Part shown: positions 1 to 4,679 of the stretch, in pieces
Position numbering within the stretch: position 1 is the stretch's first letter
Layout: every line of letters begins with the position of its first letter
Assembly: GCA_029939535.1 (NCBI GenBank)
Contig: JAOZST010000209.1
Span: 1 to 6,121 of the forward strand
Source of the DNA: NBML01 sp029939535
GTDB taxonomy: Bacteria > Desulfobacterota > Desulfobacteria > Desulfobacterales > Desulfobacteraceae
Length of the DNA stretch: 6,121 nt
Direction of reading: 5' to 3'
Program-made: the position numbers and the translations under genes
The notes under the pieces: generated by a model
Told to the model about the DNA's origin: nothing
The model's input: only the letters and a program-made list of their open reading frames with translations
Database searches by the model: none

Positions 1-201
1 GACGCCGGGGGATTTCTTTTATTGATTTTTGGATTGGATCATTTTTCATGTTTTTTTTCGATACTGCCGCTCTTTTGAAAAATATTTACATAAAATGATA
101 CCGGGACAATGATTTAAAACGATCAATACAAAAATTCCATATTATAGAATAAAACATTCCATAATCTAAAATATGATAAACGATATTGGTATTCCTTATC
201 C
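1..201. other. AT-rich stretch without a gene
   Basis: I see no coding sequence here on either strand. The stretch is AT-rich with several T runs, including eight T at 51-58, but no GC-rich stem precedes that run, so I do not call a terminator. A near-perfect 17-base palindrome lies at 134-150 (one mismatched pair), and its first half, ATTCCATA, recurs as a direct repeat at 156-163, 22 bases downstream. This could be a regulator or recombinase binding site, or chance in AT-rich DNA. The stretch may be the element's left flank, but no boundary is visible. Confidence 0.5.
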
Positions 202-232
202 TTGTCAAGAATTATTTTTTGACTTTTATAGA
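202..232 (+). promoter_or_regulatory. Possible promoter of the mob operon
   Basis: TTGTCA at 202-207 is a fair -35. TTATAG (226-231) or TATAGA (227-232) could be the -10, giving a spacer of 18 or 19 bases. A short dyad, GTCAA at 204-208 and TTGAC at 219-223, lies between the two boxes and could be an operator. Transcription would start near 238 and give a leader of about 155 bases that includes the inverted repeat at 293-316 and the hairpin at 355-391. The match is modest and the region AT-rich, so this is a candidate only. Confidence 0.3.
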
Positions 233-292
233 ATTACGATTTTTCACAAAAAAAAGGGATCTCAACAGAACGCTGAAATCCTTGTGATTTAT

Positions 293-316
293 TTGGTAGC
301 GGGGGCTTGCAACCAA
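293..316. other. Candidate oriT or attachment-site inverted repeat
   Basis: TTGGT-A-GC at 293-300 and GC-A-ACCAA at 309-316 form an inverted repeat with one A/A mismatch, around an eight-base G-rich centre (GGGGGCTT). It lies 80 bases before mobC, where mobilization modules usually carry their transfer origin next to mobC and the relaxase. The nic site would be in or beside the repeat, but I cannot place it. TGGTAGCGGGGGC (294-306) also resembles, with one difference, the complement of the 3' end of initiator tRNA-Met (…GCCCCCGCAACCA), so a tRNA-derived attachment site is an alternative. Neither role is proven. Confidence 0.4.
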
Positions 317-354
317 CTGTATCAACCTCTCTTTATTGCCCGTAACATTTTATT

Positions 355-391
355 GCCCCCTCCTCTTGGAATGCCCCATTCTAAAGGGGGT
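355..391 (+). promoter_or_regulatory. Hairpin burying the mobC ribosome binding site
   Basis: C356-T361 (CCCCCT) pairs with A385-G390 (AGGGGG), and G355 can wobble with T391. After a one-sided four-base bulge (CCTC, 362-365) the stem continues: T366-A384, T367-A383, G368-T382 wobble, then GAATG (369-373) with CATTC (377-381) around a three-base CCC loop. The whole Shine-Dalgarno sequence of mobC, AAAGGGGG at 383-390, lies in the 3' arm and would be paired in the mRNA. This suggests translational control of mobC, and of the coupled relaxase. The DNA dyad could alternatively be a protein site in the transfer origin. Confidence 0.5.
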
Positions 392-395
392 CTAC

Positions 396-830
396 ATGCC
401 TGATAAAGACTTCCCTACACCAAAAAAATCATATCCGCCGCCTTTTTCTATGAGGCTAAATAAAGAAGAACGTGATGAATTACAAAAATTAGCCGCTGGT
501 TTGCCTTTAGGCAGATTCATAAAAGATACCATTTTTTCTTCCGGTATGAGGCCTGCCGCTTCACGCAAACCCTCCATTGTCGATCAAAAATCATTTGCCC
601 AGCTTCTTGGCGCAATTGGACAATCACGCATTGCCAGTAACATCAACCAGCTTGCCAAAGCTGCAAATTCAGGTTCTCTTCCTGTAAACAAAGAAGTCAT
701 AGATGGCCTAAACGACGCTGTTGAAGCAATTAAGTGGATACGAGACACCCTTATCAAGGCTATAGGCCTCAAGCCCCAAAGTGAACAGGAGGCAGACCAT
801 AAGGAGGATAATTATGATCCTCAAGGGTAA
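396..830 (+). CDS. mobC: MobC-like relaxosome accessory protein
   Basis: This 144-residue protein fits the plasmid mobilization MobC family: small DNA-binding proteins that sit at the transfer origin and help the relaxase open and nick it. Residues 18-47 (SMRLNKEERDELQKLAAG, then PLGRFIKDTIF) have the look of a ribbon-helix-helix DNA-binding fold. Residues 69-123 carry the family's helical part, including SNINQLAKAAN at 81-91, which matches the typical 'N-x-NQ-A' signature. The start at 396 is chosen over the in-frame ATG at 336 because AAAGGGGG ends five bases before it and family similarity begins after it. The end overlaps the relaxase start by 17 bases, implying translational coupling. 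The ribosome binding site is inside a hairpin (355-391). The C-terminus (residues 126-144) is polar and looks disordered. Confidence 0.87.
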   Translation: MPDKDFPTPKKSYPPPFSMRLNKEERDELQKLAAGLPLGRFIKDTIFSSGMRPAASRKPSIVDQKSFAQLLGAIGQSRIASNINQLAKAANSGSLPVNKEVIDGLNDAVEAIKWIRDTLIKAIGLKPQSEQEADHKEDNYDPQG

Positions 831-1986
831 TCAGCGCGCCGGTGGACGGCAAATGGCTTTGCATTTGCTCAATAGCGGTCAAAATGAACATGTAACGGTT
901 CATGAAGTAAGCGGCTTTATTGCTTCTGATGTTTTAGGCGCTCTCAATGAAGCATATGCCCTGTCAAAAGGGACAAAATGTAAACAATTCATGTATTCAC
1001 TGAGTTTAAACCCGCCACAAGATCAGAGCGTTCCTGTTTCTGTCTTTGAAAACACGCTGGAGCGGGTTGAAAAAAAGCTGAGTTTAGAAGGCCAGCCACG
1101 CGTTTTGGTCTTCCACGAGAAGGAAGGACGCCGCCATGCGCATTGTGTGTGGAGCCGCATTGATACGGAAAAGATGAAGGCAATCAATATTTCCCATCCA
1201 AAATTAAAACTCAATGATATTGCTAAATCTCTTTATCTTGAGCATGGCTGGAAAATGCCTGAAGGGTTTCGAGATAAATCCAAAAAGAACCCACTCAATT
1301 ATAGCCGCGCCGAGTGGCAGCAGGCTTTGCGCATAAAACGCAGGCCTGATGATATCAAACGCGAGTTTCAGGAATGCTGGGCTGTATCAGACAGCAAACA
1401 AAGCTTTTCTGCTGCCCTGCAGGAGCAAGGATATTATCTTGCTCAAGGGCGGAGAGGTTTTGTGGCGGTTGATGTGCATGACGAAGTTTATTCTTTAACC
1501 CGCCAGCTTGGTCAAAAGAAAAAGGCACTTGAGGCACGGCTTGGCAAAGCAGATACCCTGCCCCCCGTCTCAGAAATCAAAACCATAATAAAAGGAAGAT
1601 TAAACAAATTATTCAATAAGTTCTCCGATGAACTTAATTTGCAACATGAAAAAGAAAAACTGCCTATAGATAAGGCCAAAACCGAAATGGTTCAGCACCA
1701 CCGCAGGGATCGAGAACGTCTGGATGAAATTCAGCAAAAACGCTGGAATGCTGAAGAACTTAGGCGCTCTGCCCGTGTTCGCCATGGCTTTAAGGGGCTT
1801 TGGGATAAACTTACTGGCAGCTACCAGAAAACCGCAACCGCAATGAGCGTGAGGCCTGGCTTGCTTATCAGCGAGACCAAAAACAGCAAGAAGAACTCAT
1901 TAAAAAACAGCTCACCGAGCGCCAGAACCTGCAAACGCAAATCAATTTGCTCCGTGAAAACCAGGAAAAAGAGCGCAAAGCCTTAA
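814..1986 (+). CDS. Relaxase, C-terminally truncated by a frameshift
   Basis: DNA relaxase (MobA/VirD2-like relaxase/mobilization nuclease family) that would nick one strand at the transfer origin and lead it into a recipient. The ATG at 814 is preceded by AAGGAGG (801-807) at six bases; the in-frame ATG at 781 lies inside mobC and has no such site. Motif III is clear: H101-E102, then RRHAH with H108 and H110, the metal-binding histidines. The motif I segment around residues 13-20 (QMALHLLN) has histidine (H17) where MOBP relaxases have the tyrosine nucleophile. I recall the N-terminal 230 residues as typical of alphaproteobacterial relaxases with 'QPRV-VFHEKEGRRHAH' and 'ECWAVSDS' blocks. 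The frame as read gives 390 residues. From about residue 341 the sequence is unrelated to the family, and the expected coiled-coil tail continues in another frame (1833-2147). The nuclease domain is intact, so nicking may survive. Confidence 0.85.
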   Translation: MILKGNQRAGGRQMALHLLNSGQNEHVTVHEVSGFIASDVLGALNEAYALSKGTKCKQFMYSLSLNPPQDQSVPVSVFENTLERVEKKLSLEGQPRVLVFHEKEGRRHAHCVWSRIDTEKMKAINISHPKLKLNDIAKSLYLEHGWKMPEGFRDKSKKNPLNYSRAEWQQALRIKRRPDDIKREFQECWAVSDSKQSFSAALQEQGYYLAQGRRGFVAVDVHDEVYSLTRQLGQKKKALEARLGKADTLPPVSEIKTIIKGRLNKLFNKFSDELNLQHEKEKLPIDKAKTEMVQHHRRDRERLDEIQQKRWNAEELRRSARVRHGFKGLWDKLTGSYQKTATAMSVRPGLLISETKNSKKNSLKNSSPSARTCKRKSICSVKTRKKSAKP

Positions 1987-2147
1987 CCCGTGACTTGTCC
2001 CATGCCAGCTCAATTGAACAGGCTAAAACCAAACAAAAACAGGAAAAATCAAAATCTGCTGCTCCTAAGAAGAAAATGCCAAAAAGCGAAATTGAGTTTG
2101 ATGATTTTGATTTGGACATCGACACTGGTTTAGAACTGGAATTATAG
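1833..2147 (+). pseudogene. Out-of-frame C-terminal tail of the relaxase
   Basis: This segment reads in the -1 frame relative to the relaxase and encodes 104 residues starting RNRNEREAWLAYQRDQ, then a long charged coiled coil (KKQLTERQNLQTQINLLREN), a lysine-rich stretch (KSAAPKKKMPK) and an acidic end (EFDDFDLDIDTGLELEL). The family has the same kind of tail after the 'LWDKLTGSYQKT' block, so inserting one base near 1831-1832 restores a protein of about 444 residues. The frame is open only from 1809 because of a TAA at 1806, which limits the shift to 1809-1986, most naturally at 1826-1840. No canonical slippery heptamer is visible (codons CAG AAA ACC), so mutation or sequencing error is more likely than programmed frameshifting. 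An internal ATG at 1947 has no clear ribosome binding site. Confidence 0.75.
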
Positions 2148-2177
2148 AATGATTAACTATCTCCGGGCACAGCGAAC

Positions 2178-2402
2178 GTGGGGCTCCCAAAGCTCTATGC
2201 ACGTCTTATGCTTAATCATAGTGACGGTGAGCGTGATGTTACCGGAGAAGTATATGTCCAGTATTCCTATGATTTTGAGAAGCAACGCGCCGCCAAGGTC
2301 TGGGAATTTATTCTTGACCAGATAGTGGCATGCAATGCCCTTAAAGAGATTCCAACTCTTGAAGAACTCAGAAAGCGGGTAAAAGAGACAGGGCTACTTT
2401 AA
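2178..2402 (+). CDS. Small protein of unknown function after the relaxase
   Basis: I do not recognise this 74-residue protein. It looks like real coding sequence: mixed acidic and aromatic (GERDVTGEVYVQYSYDFEKQ), then two probable helices (RAAKVWEFILDQIVACNA and TLEELRKRVKETG). There is no signal peptide or membrane segment. The start is uncertain. GTG at 2178 and ATG at 2208 are the in-frame options, and neither has a good ribosome binding site. An ATG at 2149, one base after the relaxase tail's stop (TAGAATG), would be well placed for translational coupling but reads another frame (MINYLRAQRTWG…), so a second single-base shift between 2149 and about 2190 is possible. It lies on the strand of the mob genes and its end overlaps the end of the converging toxin gene by nine bases. 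Confidence 0.5.
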   Translation: MGLPKLYARLMLNHSDGERDVTGEVYVQYSYDFEKQRAAKVWEFILDQIVACNALKEIPTLEELRKRVKETGLL

Positions 2403-3329
2403 CTTTTTGTTATAAACGCCAATTATTCTCCCAAGAGCCGAAACCGCTTCATCAAACCTTATCAGTTCATTTTCAGCGGCATATGACATGCTCTCTACAA
2501 ACTGTGTGTACTCTTTCTGGTACAAACTGTCTTCTTTTAAAATTTTCAAAGCATTTGTCAATCTATCAGTAATAGACATATCAGCAATAACATTACCGCC
2601 TCTACGACTTTGATCTCGTTGCAAAGATTCTTTGGCCGATAACACAAAGTTATTCCCCGCATCCTTAATCACACTTTCCAAAGCCGCAAGATCATGAAGA
2701 TGCCTTATTATTGTAGGGTCATCTTTTTTATCCGCCCTATCACGAACAATAATACGCCACGTTAACGCACTTAACTTATCACCAGCCGTTTCAATGGCCG
2801 AAACACAATCAATTTCCAGCTCCGGTTCAGTCTGTGTCATCTCTGATGTTATGGAACGAATACTTCGTTTTTCAACAGGTCGCTTAAGTTCCATAAAGGT
2901 CATTTCCAGTTGAAGATGCGGCCTAAGGAATGAGCCATCAAAAACTCTGCTGTATTGAATCGGTATTTTAAAAAAACGATGGCTATCACCGCGCAAAACC
3001 TTTGCCTCTTCAATACTAAAACGCTCATCATTTTGAATTGATGAGACCACTTTTTTACGGAAAGCTCGCCTTTGTCCTGTGGACAAAGAAACGCCCTCAC
3101 GCATAGTCAAAATAAAATCCAAATCTTCCGAAAATCTTTTTATTAGACCATAACCCTTGGAAAGACTGGTGCCGCCGGAGAAAACGATCTGCACATCTTT
3201 GCTACTCTGCATTTTGGATATCAGTACAAGCAATTGCACAGCATACCAATCCTTCTCTATAAAAGATGGATCAACACCTAATTCTAAAGAAATATCTTGA
3301 ATAACAGTTTTATCAAGCGAGTTTTTCAA
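2394..3329 (-). CDS. AbiEii-like nucleotidyltransferase toxin
   Basis: Toxin of a type IV toxin-antitoxin system (nucleotidyl transferase AbiEii/AbiGii family); members of this fold block growth by adding nucleotides to tRNA or related targets. The nucleotidyltransferase motifs are present, numbered from the TTG start: GGTSLSK at 52-58; RFSEDLDF at 65-72, with metal-binding D69 and D71; GDKLSAL at 183-189 (K185); and RHLHDLAAL at 209-217. EKDW at 25-28 is the usual N-terminal block. The frame opens further up, with a GTG at 3383 (329 residues), but that would overlap the antitoxin by 71 bases. I prefer TTG at 3329 (311 residues), because GGAAGG lies ten bases upstream and the overlap falls to 17 bases. 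The toxin is translated after the antitoxin from one mRNA. No key residue is missing. Confidence 0.88.
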   Translation of the reverse strand: MKNSLDKTVIQDISLELGVDPSFIEKDWYAVQLLVLISKMQSSKDVQIVFSGGTSLSKGYGLIKRFSEDLDFILTMREGVSLSTGQRRAFRKKVVSSIQNDERFSIEEAKVLRGDSHRFFKIPIQYSRVFDGSFLRPHLQLEMTFMELKRPVEKRSIRSITSEMTQTEPELEIDCVSAIETAGDKLSALTWRIIVRDRADKKDDPTIIRHLHDLAALESVIKDAGNNFVLSAKESLQRDQSRRGGNVIADMSITDRLTNALKILKEDSLYQKEYTQFVESMSYAAENELIRFDEAVSALGRIIGVYNKKLK

Positions 3330-3726
3330 AAGAGATATACCTTCCGTTATAACCAATACGTCGCACAATTCTGCCCTTAACACCGATCACGCGTCCAGTT
3401 GGAACCTGAGTAGATACTCCAGAATTATAAGCCCTCTCGGCAGATGATGGAACAACCTTAACACCAAGCTTTTTTAGAAGATCTTTTGCAAGTTCTGGCA
3501 AGGGTCTTTCTGGAACAACGGCACCACTAATGCTTGATCTTTTAGAACGTGCATATGTGCCATAACCAAGACTGATAAGAATATCTTTTTTCACAAGTCC
3601 TCTCAAAATGCGCCCGACCTGATCATAACCACCAACATCCTTGAAGTCATCACGCACAAAAACAGGAGACTTGCTGCGCTTTAGGCGGTAAGTGATTTTC
3701 CCTTCCAATGTGTCTTTTATTGGCAT
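3313..3726 (-). CDS. DUF6088/AbiEi-like antitoxin
   Basis: A 137-residue partner of the toxin, first in the operon. Residues 8-60 form a predicted winged helix-turn-helix (EGKITYRLKRSKSPVFVRDD, then GGYDQVGRILRGLVKK and LGYGTYARSK). From memory this matches the DUF6088 / type IV antitoxin AbiEi group ('DF-D-GGYDQVGRAL-LVK-G-L---GYG-YAR'). The C-terminal half (residues 75-137: PELAKDLLKKLGV, STQVPTGRVIGVKGRIVRRIGYNGR) is the family's conserved second domain. AbiEi antitoxins work without stably binding the toxin and repress their own promoter. Consistent with that, paired repeats lie in the promoter upstream. ATG at 3726 has AAGGAG (plus-strand 3732-3737) five bases before it, so the start is secure. 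Confidence 0.87.
   Translation of the reverse strand: MPIKDTLEGKITYRLKRSKSPVFVRDDFKDVGGYDQVGRILRGLVKKDILISLGYGTYARSKRSSISGAVVPERPLPELAKDLLKKLGVKVVPSSAERAYNSGVSTQVPTGRVIGVKGRIVRRIGYNGRYISFEKLA
3340..3345 (-). promoter_or_regulatory. Ribosome binding site proposed to set the toxin start
   Basis: On the minus strand this reads GGAAGG, followed by ten bases and TTG (3329-3327). It lies within the last codons of the antitoxin gene (…NGRYISFEKLA), so ribosomes finishing the antitoxin could start the toxin directly. The spacing is slightly long and the start codon is weak, which would keep toxin output low relative to antitoxin. Confidence 0.4.
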
Positions 3727-3743
3727 TTTTACTCCTTACAAAA

Positions 3744-3775
3744 ATACGACATCTATAATTACCAATATACGACAT
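3744..3775 (-). promoter_or_regulatory. Paired direct repeats, likely antitoxin operator
   Basis: ATGTCGTAT (minus strand) occurs twice, at plus 3767-3775 and 3744-3752, with starts 23 bases apart (about two helical turns). The upstream copy overlaps the -10 box, and the downstream copy lies just after the predicted transcription start. A protein bound to both would block RNA polymerase. AbiEi antitoxins are known to repress their own promoter by binding paired repeats, so the antitoxin next door is the obvious candidate. Confidence 0.55.
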
Positions 3776-3792
3776 TATTTATATATTTTCAA
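3764..3792 (-). promoter_or_regulatory. Promoter of the toxin-antitoxin operon
   Basis: Read on the minus strand, TTGAAA (plus 3787-3792) and TATATT (plus 3764-3769) are separated by exactly 17 bases, a good match to a housekeeping sigma-70-type promoter. The start of transcription would be near 3757, about 30 bases before the antitoxin start codon at 3726. Confidence 0.6.
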
Positions 3793-3873
3793 GCCATAAA
3801 TAGAATTGTATATTAATCGGTTACACTCAATAATAAAAATTAACGAACTAATATATTATAAATAATGAATGTT

Positions 3874-3897
3874 TATGTAATGTCAAGAAATTACATA
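3874..3897. repeat. Perfect 8-bp inverted repeat
   Basis: TATGTAAT (3874-3881) and ATTACATA (3890-3897) are perfect complements around an eight-base spacer (GTCAAGAA). The arms are AT-rich and no T run follows, so a terminator is unlikely. It may be a regulator-binding site or chance in AT-rich DNA. It sits at the downstream edge of the doubtful minus-strand ORF. Confidence 0.3.
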
Positions 3898-4172
3898 GGA
3901 CATTCTTTTAGAAAACCAAGAAGTATAGATTTCACCGCCGCTTGAATTCTTATTATCTCAACGTCATCAGGATAATTTTCTGTGTAAGAAAGAGGCGGCC
4001 AGATAATAGAATAAATTGATTTAAGCCCAATTTTAATCGTTTTAATGACTCTGCATATGAAGTAGATCCTGATAAATTCCAAGTAAAATTTTTCTTTAAT
4101 AAAGCCCCGCACTAAATATTCCGTGGTTAATGGGTGGGATTTGGGGATCTTATTTTTTGCTGCACATAGCAA
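3891..4172 (-). CDS. Doubtful ORF, possibly a decayed gene
   Basis: A 93-codon open frame with no recognisable family. It has no ATG start and no ribosome binding site: only a TTG at 4172, and the frame is open up to a TAG at 4199-4197. Part of the translation looks protein-like (PPLSYTENYPDDVEIIRIQ, then AAVKSILLGFLKE), and the middle is rich in Ile, Phe, Tyr and Lys as expected of AT-rich DNA. It is either a chance ORF or a gene fragment that has lost its 5' end. I would not assign a function. Confidence 0.2.
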   Translation of the reverse strand: MLCAAKNKIPKSHPLTTEYLVRGFIKEKFYLEFIRIYFICRVIKTIKIGLKSIYSIIWPPLSYTENYPDDVEIIRIQAAVKSILLGFLKECPM

Positions 4173-4301
4173 TTGGGATGGTAAAATAAAATGAAACTAC
4201 TGCGCGTCACAAGCATAACTTTAGTGAAATCTAATGTATTCAACGGTTTTCAGCGCAGCAATTTACCTTTTATTAAACATTTTGAGTCTATTATAAGGTG
4301 T
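3898..4301. other. AT-rich spacer without a confident gene
   Basis: Apart from the doubtful minus-strand ORF at 3891-4172, I see no gene. An open frame begins on the plus strand at 4191, but it runs straight through the hairpin array (4302-4464) and has an unlikely composition, so I treat it as chance. TATTAT at 4289-4294 (overlapping TTATAA at 4291-4296) just before the array could be a -10 for that transcript. The sequence 16-20 bases upstream (around 4266-4273, CCTTTTAT) is a poor -35. Confidence 0.35.
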
Positions 4302-4303
4302 AC

Positions 4304-4344
4304 AAGAGCACGTTTGGGCAGGTTTTGCCCCAGTGCTCTTTTTT
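4304..4344 (+). terminator. First hairpin with U-tract
   Basis: AAGAGCAC (4304-4311) pairs with GTGCTCTT (4333-4340). After a small internal loop, GGGCA (4316-4320) pairs with TGCCC (4326-4330) around a GGTTT loop. The 3' arm runs into six T in total (4339-4344). This has the shape of an intrinsic terminator, though the lower part of the U-tract is shared with the stem. Confidence 0.55.
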
Positions 4345-4355
4345 CTTGTGACGTA

Positions 4356-4407
4356 GAGTTTGTATGTGTGCGTAAAATCCGCACATATGCTCTTGTTATA
4401 CAAACTC
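4356..4407 (+). other. Second hairpin of the leader
   Basis: GAGTTTGTAT (4356-4365) and ATACAAACTC (4398-4407) form ten perfect pairs. Inside, TGTGCG (4367-4372) and CGCACA (4380-4385) form a second stem with a seven-base loop (TAAAATC). No T run follows, so it is not a terminator. The unpaired strand between the two stems (4386-4397) contains TGCTCTTGT, which is complementary to the 5' arm of the first hairpin. Confidence 0.5.
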
Positions 4408-4425
4408 ATATGCACCCACCCATGG

Positions 4426-4464
4426 CAGCGAGAGCACAATACTTGTTGCTCTCGCTGTTTTTTT
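4426..4464 (+). terminator. Strong intrinsic terminator before the recombinase operon
   Basis: CAGCGAGAGCA (4426-4436) and TGCTCTCGCTG (4447-4457) form eleven perfect pairs around a ten-base loop, followed at once by seven T (4458-4464). This is a textbook rho-independent terminator. No gene ends just upstream on the plus strand, so it must end either a small RNA or the leader of the downstream operon. Confidence 0.8.
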
Positions 4465-4480
4465 CGAAATGGTTGGTGCT

Positions 4481-4669
4481 ATGACTAAGCCCAAAACAAA
4501 TAAAAACTTGATCAAGAATAAAGATCAAAAAAGGTTGGATATTTCCATAAATACGAGTCATAATAGGCCTTTATCCGACAATAGTGTAATCCAACTTGTA
4601 AAACTTCTGGCCAGGCAAGCTGCTGAAGAGGATTACTTGCAATCAATCACGCAATCGAAATCAAGGTAG
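4481..4669 (+). CDS. Small conserved-looking protein upstream of recombinase
   Basis: A 62-residue protein if started at ATG 4481, or 66 if started at ATG 4469, only five bases after the terminator T run; neither has a strong ribosome binding site. The N-terminus is lysine- and asparagine-rich and probably disordered. The C-terminal part (LSDNSVIQLVKLLARQAAEEDYLQ) looks like one amphipathic helix. From memory, short proteins with a similar 'LARQAA-ED' ending are often encoded immediately before this kind of alphaproteobacterial serine recombinase, which supports it being real. The stop is ten bases before the recombinase start, so they are probably co-transcribed. Its function is unknown. An accessory or directionality role in recombination is possible, but nothing in the sequence shows it. 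Confidence 0.6.
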   Translation: MTKPKTNKNLIKNKDQKRLDISINTSHNRPLSDNSVIQLVKLLARQAAEEDYLQSITQSKSR

Positions 4670-4679
4670 GTGTAAACCT

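Larger units (their letters stand above)
4302..4464 (+). ncRNA. Structured leader or small RNA with three hairpins
   Basis: Three consecutive stem-loops fill these 163 bases: 4304-4340, 4356-4407 and 4426-4457. The first and third are followed by T runs. Their arms are variants of one sequence (AGAGCAC and its complement), so other pairings are possible: ACAAGAGCA (4302-4310) with TGCTCTTGT (4388-4396), nine pairs, and GTGCTCT (4333-4339) with AGAGCAC (4431-4437), seven pairs. The second of these would open the final terminator. The last T run ends five bases before the next ORF, so this is either an attenuating leader of the recombinase operon or an independent small RNA. I do not recognise a known RNA family. 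Confidence 0.5.

Noticed and set aside
336..395. Upstream ATG extension of mobC by 20 residues
   Set aside because: No ribosome binding site, the added residues are unlike the family, and the region is explained by the hairpin over the start at 396.
173..403. Plus-strand 76-codon ORF before mobC
   Set aside because: It runs through the candidate transfer origin and the mobC hairpin, has no ribosome binding site, and the translation resembles no family.
781..813. Upstream start of the relaxase
   Set aside because: No ribosome binding site for 781, whereas 814 has AAGGAGG at six bases and the protein then begins with the expected MILKGNQR block.
989..1537. Minus-strand ORFs inside the relaxase gene
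   Set aside because: Shadows of a strongly supported plus-strand gene, with no family resemblance or start signals.
1826..1837. Programmed -1 frameshift site in the relaxase
   Set aside because: No X-XXY-YYZ heptamer in the zero frame (CAG AAA ACC) and no obvious stimulatory hairpin close downstream; mutation or sequencing error is simpler.
203..3889. Shared nine-base word TGTCAAGAA at 203-211 and 3881-3889
   Set aside because: A single nine-base match in six kilobases of AT-rich DNA is expected by chance, and the surroundings are not otherwise alike.
4191..4484. Plus-strand 97-codon ORF across the hairpin array
   Set aside because: It reads through two terminator-like hairpins, has no ribosome binding site, and its composition reflects the inverted repeats rather than a protein.
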